Shown: positions 32,881-42,595, counted from the first letter of the stretch. The stretch is 57,729 nt of DNA from Streptococcus sp. (GCA_030527925.1 JAUMZW010000011.1:1-57729), one strand, 5' to 3'. The notes: a model not told the origin generated them from the letters alone. Numbers and translations are program-made.

Positions 32881-33616
32881 AATTGAGCAACTGTTTAATA
32901 TCAGATTGTAAGTCTTCCTCAGTACAAGGGTATTCTAATGCAAAATCAACAGTATCTACAAATTTTTTGCGTAGTTCTTGAATATCAATCTCTCCCTTAA
33001 AAAGAGTCGTCAACTTCAAGACCTCATCTTGATAAGTGTAGTTTTTGCAATGTAAATAACTTGTGTAAGCACTCATTGCATCAACAGCATCATCTACCCT
33101 ATCTCCAACAAATACCCAGTTAGCAGTATCAAAAACAAAGCTTATGGGAATATCATGCTCTACTATCTCTTGCATAATCTTTAGGCAATTTTCAAGTTGA
33201 GCATACTGAGGATGTTGGTTATTCTCTACTCTAATTGGTCTAGATTGAGCAGTAATCTCTTTAAGCTGTTTCCAAGTTGACGCCTCTATACCCTCACAAG
33301 AACCTGTATTCATCTTAACAAAAGGAGCATCAAGAATTTCTAATTCTGATAAAAATTGATTCAAGTTCTCATTAACCTGACCGTCTACAAACAAATCTTC
33401 ATTAATACTATAATATAATTCCAAATCTCGTTTTTCTGCAACTTGCTTAATGGCTTTTAACTCTGATAACACATCATCTAAGAATTCTCTTCTAATTTCT
33501 ACTTTTTTGAGCCCCATCTCATGCACTCGCTCAAGAATATCAGATTGTTTAACCCCCTTATCAAGTAAATCCTTAAAAACAATAGTATTGATAATTATCG
33601 TTTCTCTTTGTAACAA
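32879..33616 (-). CDS. TIM-barrel sugar phosphate isomerase/epimerase
   Basis: The 245-residue protein has the xylose-isomerase-like (AP endonuclease 2) barrel pattern. Glu in KKVEIRREF (about 40), Glu in RPIRVENNQH (about 135), Asp in FVFDTANW (about 164) and His in YLHCKNYT (about 188) are likely metal ligands. It is expected to epimerise or isomerise a sugar, sugar acid or its phosphate. The start is TTG with GGAGG seven nt upstream, 2 nt after the kinase stop. It is the last gene of the six-gene catabolic operon. Confidence 0.75.
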   Translation of the reverse strand: MLQRETIIINTIVFKDLLDKGVKQSDILERVHEMGLKKVEIRREFLDDVLSELKAIKQVAEKRDLELYYSINEDLFVDGQVNENLNQFLSELEILDAPFVKMNTGSCEGIEASTWKQLKEITAQSRPIRVENNQHPQYAQLENCLKIMQEIVEHDIPISFVFDTANWVFVGDRVDDAVDAMSAYTSYLHCKNYTYQDEVLKLTTLFKGEIDIQELRKKFVDTVDFALEYPCTEEDLQSDIKQLLN

Positions 33617-33618
33617 AT

Positions 33619-35142
33619 TTAATCCTCCAATTCAAGTTTTAGTTGATGTATGGTTGACAATGCATCCCCTAGCACCAAAAGACTATTTTGATAAGCTCTA
33701 TACTTCTTATCATAAATTAATACCTCATGTTTCTTTGGTGTGAAAGTTTGCTCTACCTTTACCATTTCAGAAATACATGTTTCAAGAGTCTTATTGTCTA
33801 ATGCTTGTCGGCACAATATAGCTCCTCCAAGTCCACCTAATTCTGTTCCTTCTACTGTTTCAACTGGTAGGTTAATAATATCCGCAAATATTTGCATCCA
33901 AGCTGGGGAATTTGTCGCTCCACCTGAAACACGCAAAGCCTTTGGACGATGTCCTAGTGTAGCTAGTAAGGTTTCAATATGTTGTCTGTGAGCAAAAACA
34001 ATACCTTCATAAACCGCCCTCAACATCTCAGATTTTGTTGTTGTTGAAGATAAACCTAAGAAACAAGCATCTGCTGCTTGACCAATATTATTACCGTACA
34101 AAAATGGATAGAAAATAACCTTTGAGAATTTCGCATCCGTATGTTCAAGGAAATCTTCCAAAACAGAATAGATACTGACATTTTCTGGTAAATTCTTAAT
34201 TTCCTCAGACATCAATGTCTTTAACATAATTGCAAGATTTCCAGCTGAAGTTGGACTACTTCCCTCTACTAAAACATCTTGATTTGGAAAGAATGAATTC
34301 ATTTGCCCACTAGATAAAGAAGCAAACTGCTTACTTGGATAAGTATTGATATTCCATGTTCCTGCAATGACGCTAAACAAACTATCATCATACACACCTG
34401 AGGCAATGGCACAAGCATCAATATCAAAAAGACCTGCTACAACTGGTGTACCTTTAACTAATCCTGTGTTTTTTGCAACAGAGCTAGTAATACCACCAAC
34501 AATATGTGAACTAGGAACTAACTCAGGTAAAGCTTCCCACATTTCAGCAATATCAAAGAAGTCTAAAACCTCTCTATCATAAACACCAGTAGTTAGGTTT
34601 ACCCAATGATTTCCAGAAGCATCCGTGTACTCTTGATTAACAGTATTCGTCAATTTAAAGCGAATATAGTCCTTAGCTGATAGGATACAGCCAATATTTT
34701 GATAAGCTTCAGAGTCATTTTGTTTTAGCCAATTGAGCAAGACTGGATTTTGAACCCCGACGATATGTTGGTGTGTCTTCTCCCAAATCTCTTCGACTCT
34801 CTTTTCAAACTCTTGAGCAATATCATTAGCACGACTATCAGTCGAAAGTATTCCATTTCGAAACTCTTTATGATTTTTATCTAAAAGATAGAGTCCTTTA
34901 CCGTGACCAATACACGTTACAGCTGCAATATTTTGAGGAGCAACGCCTGATTTTTCAATAACATTTTTTATTGAATTCTCAATTGCTTTCCATGTTTCTT
35001 CTAAATTAACTTCCCTAAATCCAATTTTTTCTTCAATAGACAAGGTTTCAAAAGAGGAAACAGCTACTTGCTCTCCGTGTTCTGAAATAATAATAGACTT
35101 GGTATTAGTTCCACCATAGTCAACGCTTAAAAAATATCTCAT
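33619..35142 (-). CDS. FGGY-family carbohydrate kinase
   Basis: The 507-residue protein is a two-domain sugar kinase of the xylulokinase/gluconokinase group. The first phosphate loop DYGGTNTKSIII (residues 8-19), the substrate-binding STDSRAND block (about 100-107) and the C-terminal ATP site RVSGGATNSPAWMQIFAD (about 407-424) are present. It resembles L-xylulokinase more than glycerol kinase. Its partners in the operon suggest that it phosphorylates the product of the dehydrogenase/lactonase steps. The exact substrate is unknown. Confidence 0.85.
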   Translation of the reverse strand: MRYFLSVDYGGTNTKSIIISEHGEQVAVSSFETLSIEEKIGFREVNLEETWKAIENSIKNVIEKSGVAPQNIAAVTCIGHGKGLYLLDKNHKEFRNGILSTDSRANDIAQEFEKRVEEIWEKTHQHIVGVQNPVLLNWLKQNDSEAYQNIGCILSAKDYIRFKLTNTVNQEYTDASGNHWVNLTTGVYDREVLDFFDIAEMWEALPELVPSSHIVGGITSSVAKNTGLVKGTPVVAGLFDIDACAIASGVYDDSLFSVIAGTWNINTYPSKQFASLSSGQMNSFFPNQDVLVEGSSPTSAGNLAIMLKTLMSEEIKNLPENVSIYSVLEDFLEHTDAKFSKVIFYPFLYGNNIGQAADACFLGLSSTTTKSEMLRAVYEGIVFAHRQHIETLLATLGHRPKALRVSGGATNSPAWMQIFADIINLPVETVEGTELGGLGGAILCRQALDNKTLETCISEMVKVEQTFTPKKHEVLIYDKKYRAYQNSLLVLGDALSTIHQLKLELED

Positions 35143-35212
35143 TTCTTCTCCTTAATAATAAATTAGGTACAAGTTATTTCCTTGTACCTAATTGTCAATT
35201 AACAGTCGTTTA

Positions 35213-36199
35213 TTAATAAAGATTCAAATCTTTTGTAACAGGATCTACTGCTTCACGGTTTGCTTTAATGTGTTCAGGTTTAAAGTAAACACGTTCAGCG
35301 TTATTGTAAAGGACATCCTCTAATTCTTCTTTGGTAAAGATATCTGTAGCTTCCAACCAAGTTGAAAGTTCTTCGTATGAATTGAACGTTGCAGACCAAG
35401 GAGCATCTGTTCCCCATAGTAAACGTTTCGCCCCCAAAATCTCTTTAGCAATACGAACATTCTTCTCTGATTTAGGGAATGGAAATTCATCTGGACGGTC
35501 AATATCTTGGATAGCAGATAAATCTGTATAAATATTAGGGTAATCTTTCCATTGTGAGAGAGCTGCTCTTAATAGATTTGGATAATCTGCATGTGGGAAT
35601 GACAAATGACACACCACAAAATCAAGACTTGGATAAGCTTTAGCTAATACTGGAAATGCTTCGGGTTGGTAAGAAATTTGATCAAAATTACCATAGTCCA
35701 CAGTAACTACAAAACCTGGATAATTTGATAAATAATGCAGGATACGTCCAACACGAGGGTCAGTATCTAACCTAAATGGCGTATGTCCATGGTATCCATG
35801 TAATCCTCCACCTTGACTTATCTCAAATTTAATGGCTCTAAATCCTAAAACCTCGACATAACGTTTAACAATCTCATAAGCATTTTCTGCAAACGGATCA
35901 ACTGAGAATGCTCCTGTAAATCTTTCTGGATAGCGTTTAATTGAAAGATAAGTATAGTAATTTTGATAACCGTTTAAGCTCCCTTGTAAAATAACTGCTT
36001 TTTCAACACCATGCTCGTCCATCATCTTGATGAAAGACTCAGCTGTAAAGTCAGTATCACCATAACCATCTGGAATCAATTTCAACAAATCACCATCATC
36101 CCAAATTGTATAACCATTTCCTAATGGTGTCATTCTACCTTTTGCATTATAACCTGCTACTGCTTGAACAATATGAGCATGTGCATCTATTTTTTTCAT
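35213..36199 (-). CDS. Amidohydrolase-2 family hydrolase (possible lactonase)
   Basis: The 328-residue TIM-barrel metal hydrolase begins MKKIDAHAHI, the HxH metal motif. It continues with a conserved Glu in AIKFEIS (about 127), His in CHLSFPHAD (about 197) and the metal Asp in LLWGTDAPW (about 270). The family includes sugar-acid lactonases, pyrone lactonases and decarboxylases. In this operon a lactonase acting on a sugar lactone is the most sensible guess. An AAGGAAGG leader supports the start. It follows the EIIC gene by 18 nt. Confidence 0.75.
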   Translation of the reverse strand: MKKIDAHAHIVQAVAGYNAKGRMTPLGNGYTIWDDGDLLKLIPDGYGDTDFTAESFIKMMDEHGVEKAVILQGSLNGYQNYYTYLSIKRYPERFTGAFSVDPFAENAYEIVKRYVEVLGFRAIKFEISQGGGLHGYHGHTPFRLDTDPRVGRILHYLSNYPGFVVTVDYGNFDQISYQPEAFPVLAKAYPSLDFVVCHLSFPHADYPNLLRAALSQWKDYPNIYTDLSAIQDIDRPDEFPFPKSEKNVRIAKEILGAKRLLWGTDAPWSATFNSYEELSTWLEATDIFTKEELEDVLYNNAERVYFKPEHIKANREAVDPVTKDLNLY

Positions 36200-36217
36200 G
36201 AGAATTTACCTTCCTTC

Positions 36218-37669
36218 TTATTCTTCACCGATAATAATTTTTTCTGTACTTCCTTCAAATCCACTATTCTTATCAGACATCATCTTCAAGTAAGCATAGA
36301 TTGCACTGCGTTTTGTTCTTAAGAAAACTAATGATGCAAGATAAACTAAAATAGTAATTCCGATAAAAATTGGATTTCCTGATATCCAAGCCGCAAATAC
36401 AATTGCAGTTAATGGATGTGCCAAAAGATTAAAACTAATAATTAAAGTCACACCTGCAGGTAAAATCGAACCATAAGTTTGTACTGCATGCGTGTACACT
36501 GGCGCTAAATAGCTAGCTGCATAAAGACCAAGTGAAAACCAGATAATACCGTTTAATATGGTTTTCAAAATGTTACCTTTAGTAATGGCAACCATCGCTT
36601 CAATCATAAATGGAATAGCAATCAAATCGACAACTGGTAAGGAACGATTCCCAGGTAGAATTAAAGCAACAACAACCATAATTGGAACTAGGATTAAACC
36701 TGAAATAATAGTTGCAGGCTCACCAAATCCAACACCGTCATCAACAGCGATAAACCAACGTTTTTTATCATCAATGCCATCAGCAGCATCGTTATCTTTT
36801 TTCTTATTTTTCTCAACAGCTTCAGCCAAAGGCGCGAAAGCGCTTGCAAATACCCCTGTAATCAATGGGAAAACAGTCATTACAGCAGATAACGCAACAG
36901 CAAATGTTAAGATACCACCCCAAACTTCTAAACTTCCCAGATGTTTTAGACTACCTAAAACACCAATAACAAGTCCTAAAATGAAACCAAGTGTTGTTGG
37001 TTCGCCAAAAATACCTAATTTAGATTTCATTGATTCTGGATTAAGCTTAACCTTATTTAAACCTAGCATATTCCATAAAGGATCAAGGATTAGAGCTGGT
37101 ACAATTGTCTCGATATTATGAATTGAGTTAATCGTCGCATTCTTAACTCCATAATAATCTGACCAACGGTCTGCCAACATTTCTGACCAAACTAATGAGT
37201 AGAGAAGGACAAATACCATAAAGGCAAAAGATAAGGCAAAATTACCTGTTGCTTGATAAGCAAGAGCTCCCCAAAGCATATAGCCATGGTTATTCCATAA
37301 GTTAGCTGGCGTAAAGACGCGTGTAATACCAACTAAAAATAAAACAAGTTCAATTAAAAGACCAAACACAAAGAATGATAGTCCAATAGTTGATGAGAAT
37401 GCTGTTAAAGAACCTGTTTGCCAACCAATATCAACGATTGGCAAATTTAGTCCAGTAGACTCAACCATTTGCTTAATATATTTTGTTACCAGTGGTGAGA
37501 ATTCGGATATAATCCATCCGAACCCTGTTAACCCAACCCCAGCTCTCAATGCACTAAAGAAAGCTTTTTTAGGATTTACTTTCAAACACACACTAACGAT
37601 AAAAATCATAATCGGAACAATAGTAGTTGCTCCAAAGTAAGAGAAAAATTCTTGTAAAGCTTTAAACAT
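36218..37669 (-). CDS. PTS EIIC-type transporter, galactitol family, without EIIA/EIIB
   Basis: The 483-residue integral membrane protein matches the galactitol/SgcC type EIIC family. It has about 10-12 membrane helices and the family's NHGYMLWGALAYQATGNF, FGEPTTLGFILGLVIG and DDGVGFGEPATIISGL blocks. A charged cytoplasmic loop lies at about 285-305 (EKNKKKDNDAADG). No EIIA or EIIB gene occurs in the operon. It must borrow phosphorylation components or act as a non-phosphorylating permease, which would fit the FGGY kinase encoded beside it. Confidence 0.85.
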   Translation of the reverse strand: MFKALQEFFSYFGATTIVPIMIFIVSVCLKVNPKKAFFSALRAGVGLTGFGWIISEFSPLVTKYIKQMVESTGLNLPIVDIGWQTGSLTAFSSTIGLSFFVFGLLIELVLFLVGITRVFTPANLWNNHGYMLWGALAYQATGNFALSFAFMVFVLLYSLVWSEMLADRWSDYYGVKNATINSIHNIETIVPALILDPLWNMLGLNKVKLNPESMKSKLGIFGEPTTLGFILGLVIGVLGSLKHLGSLEVWGGILTFAVALSAVMTVFPLITGVFASAFAPLAEAVEKNKKKDNDAADGIDDKKRWFIAVDDGVGFGEPATIISGLILVPIMVVVALILPGNRSLPVVDLIAIPFMIEAMVAITKGNILKTILNGIIWFSLGLYAASYLAPVYTHAVQTYGSILPAGVTLIISFNLLAHPLTAIVFAAWISGNPIFIGITILVYLASLVFLRTKRSAIYAYLKMMSDKNSGFEGSTEKIIIGEE

Positions 37670-37688
37670 CTCTTTATCCTACCTTCTC

Positions 37689-38642
37689 TTATTTATTAAC
37701 AACATTTCTTGGTTCACCTTTATAAAAGGCAATAATATTTTCAGCAGCTTCTTCTGCTAAAATACGTCTTCCTTCAATAGTACCTGTTCCTGCATGAGGT
37801 GCCATGATCACATTATCTAATTGACGTAACTCTTTTGAAACTTCTGGTTCAAATTCAAAGACATCCAGACCTGCTCCAGCAATTTCACCAGTTTTAAGAG
37901 CTTCAACTAGATCTGCTTCACTAACTATTGGTCCTCTTGCAGCATTTATAAGATAACTACGGTTTTTCATTTTCTTGAAGACTTCTTTGTTAAATTTATG
38001 TTTTGTTGATGGTAGTAATGGCGCATGAATAGTCAATACATCTGCAGTTTCCACCAATTCATCAAATTCAAGATAGGTTAAACCTAATTCTTTTTCTTTA
38101 TCTTCTGGTAAACGGTAAACATCATGGTAATAAACAGTCATACCAAAGGCTTGTCCAAATTTAGCAACTGTACTTCCGATACGCCCGATTCCGTAAACAC
38201 CTAATTTAGCACCCTCAAGTGTTAATCCTTGATATCGTCTCTCACTTGGATCAATCCAGTTCCCTTCACGAACAACTTTGTCGTAGAATGCCAAACGTTT
38301 TGTTGCTGCAAGAATCAATGCAAAAGTCATCTCTGCTGTTGGAACACGTACTGCTTGTGGTGAATTTGAAACAACAATACCTTTTTCTTTAGCATAGGCG
38401 ATATCTACATGGTCAAACCCAACAGCATTTAAAGAAATAATCTCTAGGTTCTTACCAGCATCAATCATTTCCTTATCACCTTTTTGGCCCATCAATAACC
38501 AACCATCATATTGTCCAAGATTTTCAAGAACATATTCTCTTGAAAATGGTGTTTCAGAATAAGTAACATCAAATTCTTCCATTAATTTAGTTAAACCCTC
38601 TTTAGGAACGATTCCTGTTACTAAAATTTTCTTTTTCGCCAT
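37689..38642 (-). CDS. D-isomer-specific 2-hydroxyacid dehydrogenase
   Basis: The 317-residue NAD-dependent dehydrogenase has the Rossmann motif GVYGIGRIGSTVAKFG (about 147-162), the catalytic Arg in INAARGPIV (about 234), Glu in the FEFEPEVS region (about 263) and the His in MAPHAGTGT (about 283). It resembles glyoxylate/hydroxypyruvate/2-ketogluconate reductases. In this operon it should interconvert a 2-hydroxy acid and a 2-keto acid. It lies 2 nt after the propeller-like gene and 20 nt before EIIC. Confidence 0.88.
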   Translation of the reverse strand: MAKKKILVTGIVPKEGLTKLMEEFDVTYSETPFSREYVLENLGQYDGWLLMGQKGDKEMIDAGKNLEIISLNAVGFDHVDIAYAKEKGIVVSNSPQAVRVPTAEMTFALILAATKRLAFYDKVVREGNWIDPSERRYQGLTLEGAKLGVYGIGRIGSTVAKFGQAFGMTVYYHDVYRLPEDKEKELGLTYLEFDELVETADVLTIHAPLLPSTKHKFNKEVFKKMKNRSYLINAARGPIVSEADLVEALKTGEIAGAGLDVFEFEPEVSKELRQLDNVIMAPHAGTGTIEGRRILAEEAAENIIAFYKGEPRNVVNK

Positions 38643-38643
38643 C

Positions 38644-39666
38644 TTATTCTCCTTTTAATTGATATAATTTAATTTCGTTTTTTCCGTTGTTTGCTGAAAA
38701 GACATAGGCTCTACCATCCTTTTCAAATGCTAAACAATTACTTGATGCAGAATTTGGATCAATCATCTGCTCAACTACTTCACCATTCTCAACACTTAAT
38801 GCAATTAAGTTTGCCTTATCAGAACGCCAACCAAAAACATAGTAAGTTTTCCCTAATAGTTCTCCAGACCAAATAGCATGACCAAAAGGTGTTGCTTCAG
38901 GATAATGATAAAGTTCTTCACTAAAATCATGGTTAAATAGTCGTAGTCTGTCTCCGTGGAAGCCTTGAATAATGAGATTCTCCTTTTGACCATCCCCATC
39001 GATATCAATTTGAGTTACATCACTAGTTTCTTCGTTAAATAAAAGCTCTAATTCCCAATCCTTTGATGGAGCAACATCAGGATAAGTTAATTTAAAAATA
39101 CCTTCTACTGACGTAATCAACGAGTAACCTTCATCCTTAACTTCATAGTAGCCATGATTTTTTAACAATTTCAATGGCATTGGCTTTAAATCTTCTAAAC
39201 AATAACTTTCCGTATTAAAAATTGCAGTAAAGATTTTTCCTTTGTCAGACCAATCTTCTACAAAAGACTTCGAGTTTGCAATAGTACATCCAACAAAGAA
39301 AATTTGACCAGATACACTCTCAATCAAGTCAAATCGATGCAGATATGGAAAATTCATCATTTTCTCTATATCCCACCCATGACCATTAAAATGTCCATGT
39401 ACAATTTGACAATGCTTAGCATTAAATCCTGGATAAAATCTTTGTGTTGCTAAAAAATCTAATGTTCCAGGTATTTGAATAATACTCATCGTACCACCGA
39501 CGGTATCCCAAACTGTGGTTCTTTCAAAATCATGATTCAAATCATATGCATAACATGCATTCTCAGTTTCTGATGCAATCAATAAATAATCATGAGCATC
39601 TAGAGATAGTCGTGCAACTGCATAACAAGAATCTAATTGATCTTGTAATATTGTTTCAACCTTCAA
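38644..39666 (-). CDS. Cytoplasmic beta-propeller-like protein, unknown
   Basis: I do not recognise this family. The product of about 340 residues has no signal peptide. It shows repeated strand-rich blocks (HDYLLIASE, DFLATQRF, GQIFFVGC, KTYYVFGWRSD, RAYVFSANNGKNEIKLYQL), suggesting a propeller. An FG-GAP/EF-hand-like calcium loop, IDIDGDGQKENLII, is near 225. The start is TTG at 39666 with GAGGTG six nt upstream; the GTG 30 nt earlier has no ribosome-binding site. It is the first gene of the catabolic operon. It might be a sugar mutarotase, lactonase or sensor, but this is a guess. Confidence 0.6.
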   Translation of the reverse strand: MKVETILQDQLDSCYAVARLSLDAHDYLLIASETENACYAYDLNHDFERTTVWDTVGGTMSIIQIPGTLDFLATQRFYPGFNAKHCQIVHGHFNGHGWDIEKMMNFPYLHRFDLIESVSGQIFFVGCTIANSKSFVEDWSDKGKIFTAIFNTESYCLEDLKPMPLKLLKNHGYYEVKDEGYSLITSVEGIFKLTYPDVAPSKDWELELLFNEETSDVTQIDIDGDGQKENLIIQGFHGDRLRLFNHDFSEELYHYPEATPFGHAIWSGELLGKTYYVFGWRSDKANLIALSVENGEVVEQMIDPNSASSNCLAFEKDGRAYVFSANNGKNEIKLYQLKGE

Positions 39667-39748
39667 ATTTCTCACCTCTCTAGTTAACCGTTTCACTAAA
39701 TTAGCCTAACCAATTGATAACTATATGATAAACTAATTTTTAAGAAAA

Positions 39749-39763
39749 AGCAAGCGTTTTCAA
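39749..39763. promoter_or_regulatory. cre (CcpA) site between the catabolic operon and lacI-type gene
   Basis: The minus strand reads TTGAAAACGCTTGCT, a full match to the WTGNAANCGNWNNCW catabolite-responsive element. It lies 83 bp before the operon's first gene and 51 bp before the regulator gene, so CcpA can act on both. Confidence 0.85.
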
Positions 39764-39814
39764 TAAAATAAATTTATGATAAAATAATAAAATACATCAA
39801 AAAAGGGGGATAAC

Positions 39815-40798
39815 ATGACTAAACGCTTTACCATTAATGATATTGCTAAATTAGCTGGTGTCTCAAAAGCAACCATTTCCTACTTTCTAAATGGAAATTA
39901 CCAAAAAATGTCCACAGATACAAAAGAAAAAATTCAAGATGTCATCACTAAAACAGGCTATATTCCTAATAAAATCGCTAAAAGCTTAGCAACAAATAAC
40001 ACCAAAACCATTGGCGTCATAATAGCAGATATTACAAATCCATTCATTTCCTCAGTCATCAAAGGGATACATGATAGCTGTAACAACTTAGGATATTCTG
40101 TTACATTCACCAATTCTAACAATGATCTAAAAATTGAACAAAAAAATATAAAGAGACTCTATCATCAAAACGTTTCTGGCATTATTATGGACTCTATTGA
40201 CCCATCAAATGAGAACATCAATCTACTGGATCCTATGACCACCATTCTTGTTGATAAGCAAGAAAAAATACCCACCATTGATAGTGTTGTTTCAGATAAC
40301 TCTAAATCCACAACAAAATTTTTAAATCTAATGAAGGCTGCTGGCTACGATGATTTATACTTTGTATCCTTTCCACTAAACAATATCTCAACAAGACAAA
40401 TTCGCTATCAAGCCTTTCAAGAATGTGTCTCCAAAGACCCAAATCACCTCATTATTATCAACTATAAATATCCTAGTCAAGAGATAGCACAGCTCATCGA
40501 AAAAAAACAAGGTAAAATCGGATTTTTCACTATGAACGGTCCTGTTTTATTAGAATTAATGAAAATTCTTAATCAATATGACTATCATTACCCTTTCGAC
40601 TTCGGAATCGGAACATATGAAAACCTTGATTGGATGGAAGTACTAAACCCTGCTATCTCATGTATTGCACAAGATTCTTATGAAATTGGCTTCCAAGCTG
40701 CAAAACACTTAATAACCAAACTAGAAACAAATGAAAATCCTCAGCAACCTAAAATTATTCAGATTGAAAATCAAATTATTATTCGCCATTCTTTCTAG
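39815..40798 (+). CDS. LacI-family transcriptional regulator
   Basis: The 327-residue regulator has the LacI helix-turn-helix TINDIAKLAGVSKATISYFL (about 6-25), the hinge region near 50 (IAKSLATNNTKTIGVII) and a periplasmic-binding-protein-like effector domain. AAAAGGGGG precedes the ATG. It is divergent from the six-gene catabolic operon and is its presumed specific regulator. A possible half-palindromic operator with central CG (TTAACCGTTTCA, about 39684-39695) lies in the operon leader. The effector is probably a pathway intermediate. Confidence 0.9.
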   Translation: MTKRFTINDIAKLAGVSKATISYFLNGNYQKMSTDTKEKIQDVITKTGYIPNKIAKSLATNNTKTIGVIIADITNPFISSVIKGIHDSCNNLGYSVTFTNSNNDLKIEQKNIKRLYHQNVSGIIMDSIDPSNENINLLDPMTTILVDKQEKIPTIDSVVSDNSKSTTKFLNLMKAAGYDDLYFVSFPLNNISTRQIRYQAFQECVSKDPNHLIIINYKYPSQEIAQLIEKKQGKIGFFTMNGPVLLELMKILNQYDYHYPFDFGIGTYENLDWMEVLNPAISCIAQDSYEIGFQAAKHLITKLETNENPQQPKIIQIENQIIIRHSF

Positions 40799-40828
40799 AT
40801 ATAAAAATTCTATAATCAGCCTAAAGCA

Positions 40829-40855
40829 AAAAGACTGGAACTAATCCAGTCTTTT
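40829..40855. terminator. Bidirectional terminator
   Basis: AAAAGACTGGA and TCCAGTCTTTT form an 11-bp stem with a 5-nt loop between the convergent LacI-type gene and rsmE. Confidence 0.85.
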
Positions 40856-40864
40856 AATCTATAA

Positions 40865-41608
40865 CTAAGACAATTCTAAAACATAACTTATGGCTGAGAG
40901 AGCATATAACGGTGCTGTCTCTGTTCTTAGAATACGTGGCCCAAGTCCACATGGATGGGCACTTTCTTTTGTAAAGATATCATATTCAGCTGGGGAGATA
41001 CCACCTTCAGGTCCAAAAATTATTAAAACACGTGAACCTTTTTTTAACTGTATTAGCTGTTGGTGAAATTGCGACTTCTCTCCTACTTTAGCAGATTCCT
41101 CGTAGGCTAAAATAATAGTATCAAAGGATTGAAACCTCTCAATAAAATCTTTTTTTTGATTAAAAAGCTTTATATTGGGAATCATATGTCGCTTACTTTG
41201 TTCAGCTGCACCTTGAGCTATCTTTTCAAGTTTGTCTTGTTTTTTTAGTAATTTTTTTGAATCCCATTTGACGACCGACCAATCTCCTGGATAAGCCCAT
41301 AATTCACTAGCACCCAACTCCGTCACTTTTTGAGCTAAAAACTCTAGCTTATCACCTTTAGGAAATCCCATTGCTATAGTGACTTTAACAGGAAGTTCTG
41401 TAAAACTTGCATACCCCTCTAACAATTCGATCTCAAAGGAATCCTTATCACTAACACGCGCCAAAAATTTATCACCACTATCTAGGGTTGCTACGAACTG
41501 CTCATCTGTTGACAAACGCATCACTTGAAACATATGTTTAATAGTGTCTTTATCCTTTAGCCTAATCAAACGCTTCTTCTCTTCACCTTTAATAAAATAG
41601 TGTTGCAT
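40865..41608 (-). CDS. rsmE: 16S rRNA (uracil(1498)-N3)-methyltransferase
   Basis: This SPOUT-class methyltransferase of 247 residues modifies U1498 of 16S rRNA. It has an N-terminal PUA-like domain (about 1-70). The C-terminal knot carries IIFGPEGGISPAEYD (about 198) and LGPRILRTETAPLYA (about 222). It is directly after prmA with no gap, the usual prmA-rsmE pair. Confidence 0.95.
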   Translation of the reverse strand: MQHYFIKGEEKKRLIRLKDKDTIKHMFQVMRLSTDEQFVATLDSGDKFLARVSDKDSFEIELLEGYASFTELPVKVTIAMGFPKGDKLEFLAQKVTELGASELWAYPGDWSVVKWDSKKLLKKQDKLEKIAQGAAEQSKRHMIPNIKLFNQKKDFIERFQSFDTIILAYEESAKVGEKSQFHQQLIQLKKGSRVLIIFGPEGGISPAEYDIFTKESAHPCGLGPRILRTETAPLYALSAISYVLELS

Positions 41609-42565
41609 TTATCCTCCAATAACACCTGAAATATCATCTGTTTTCTTTAACACAAGTGCATTCCACTCCCCTTGGATCAAGCGCGTTTCAAGAAAGAATC
41701 CACTAGATAAGGCCTTACTTAAAACCATCTCTAATTTATCAGCAATAATGCCAGATAAGATCAAATAACCTTCCTTTTCTACTAACTGGAAAGCATCATC
41801 GGTTAGATAAACTAAAATATCTGCCAAAATATTAGCCACAATAACATCTGCTTTTTGCGTAACACCACGAAGTAAATCTCCAGTAGCAACATGGACATTT
41901 TCCATTCCTGGGTTCAGGGAAATATTTTCCTTAGCAACACGAACAGCTACATCATCCAAATCATAAGCATAAACTTCTTTAGCCCCTAAAAGTATGCTAG
42001 CGATCGATAAAACACCACTTCCAGTTCCTACATCAATAACAGTTTCTCCGCCTCGTAAGACTTGTTCCAAGGCAAAGAGGCTCATTTTAGTTGTAGGATG
42101 TGTCCCCGTACCAAAAGCCATTCCTGGGTCTAATTTAATGATTTTTTCAAAAGAACTACGTGTTTCATATTCTGTCCAAGAAGGCACAATTGTTAAATCA
42201 TGGCTAATACGGGCTGGCTCGTAATACTTTTTCCAATTTTCAGCCCAATCTTCTTCTTTTAAGGCTTGACTTGTCACAGTAACATTTGCCAATACTGGCT
42301 CAATTGCTGTCAGCTCTAATAATTTTTCTGTCAATGTCTCACTCAAAAGTGTCAAATTTTGTGTTTCTGGATAATAACCGGTTATTTTAATAAGTTCAGA
42401 TTGTTCTATTTCTGGAACCAACTCCCCAAACGGGCTCTCTTCTTTCAAATAATCCGCAGTATCTTCAATAGCTACGCCCTGACTACCTAGTTCAATTAAT
42501 AAATTACTAACTATTTCTTCAGCTTGTCTACTAACCGTTAAGGTTAACTCTTGCCACATTTCCAT
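41609..42565 (-). CDS. prmA: Ribosomal protein L11 methyltransferase
   Basis: The 318-residue enzyme trimethylates lysines and the N-terminus of L11. It has an N-terminal substrate-recognition domain and a Rossmann methyltransferase domain with [14 protein letters not shown] (about 180) and [10 protein letters not shown] (about 245). It lies 30 nt after the DUF3013 gene and abuts rsmE, forming a three-gene unit. Confidence 0.95.
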   Translation of the reverse strand: MEMWQELTLTVSRQAEEIVSNLLIELGSQGVAIEDTADYLKEESPFGELVPEIEQSELIKITGYYPETQNLTLLSETLTEKLLELTAIEPVLANVTVTSQALKEEDWAENWKKYYEPARISHDLTIVPSWTEYETRSSFEKIIKLDPGMAFGTGTHPTTKMSLFALEQVLRGGETVIDVGTGSGVLSIASILLGAKEVYAYDLDDVAVRVAKENISLNPGMENVHVATGDLLRGVTQKADVIVANILADILVYLTDDAFQLVEKEGYLILSGIIADKLEMVLSKALSSGFFLETRLIQGEWNALVLKKTDDISGVIGG

Positions 42566-42595
42566 TCTAAAACTCCCTCTGCTAAACTGATGATC

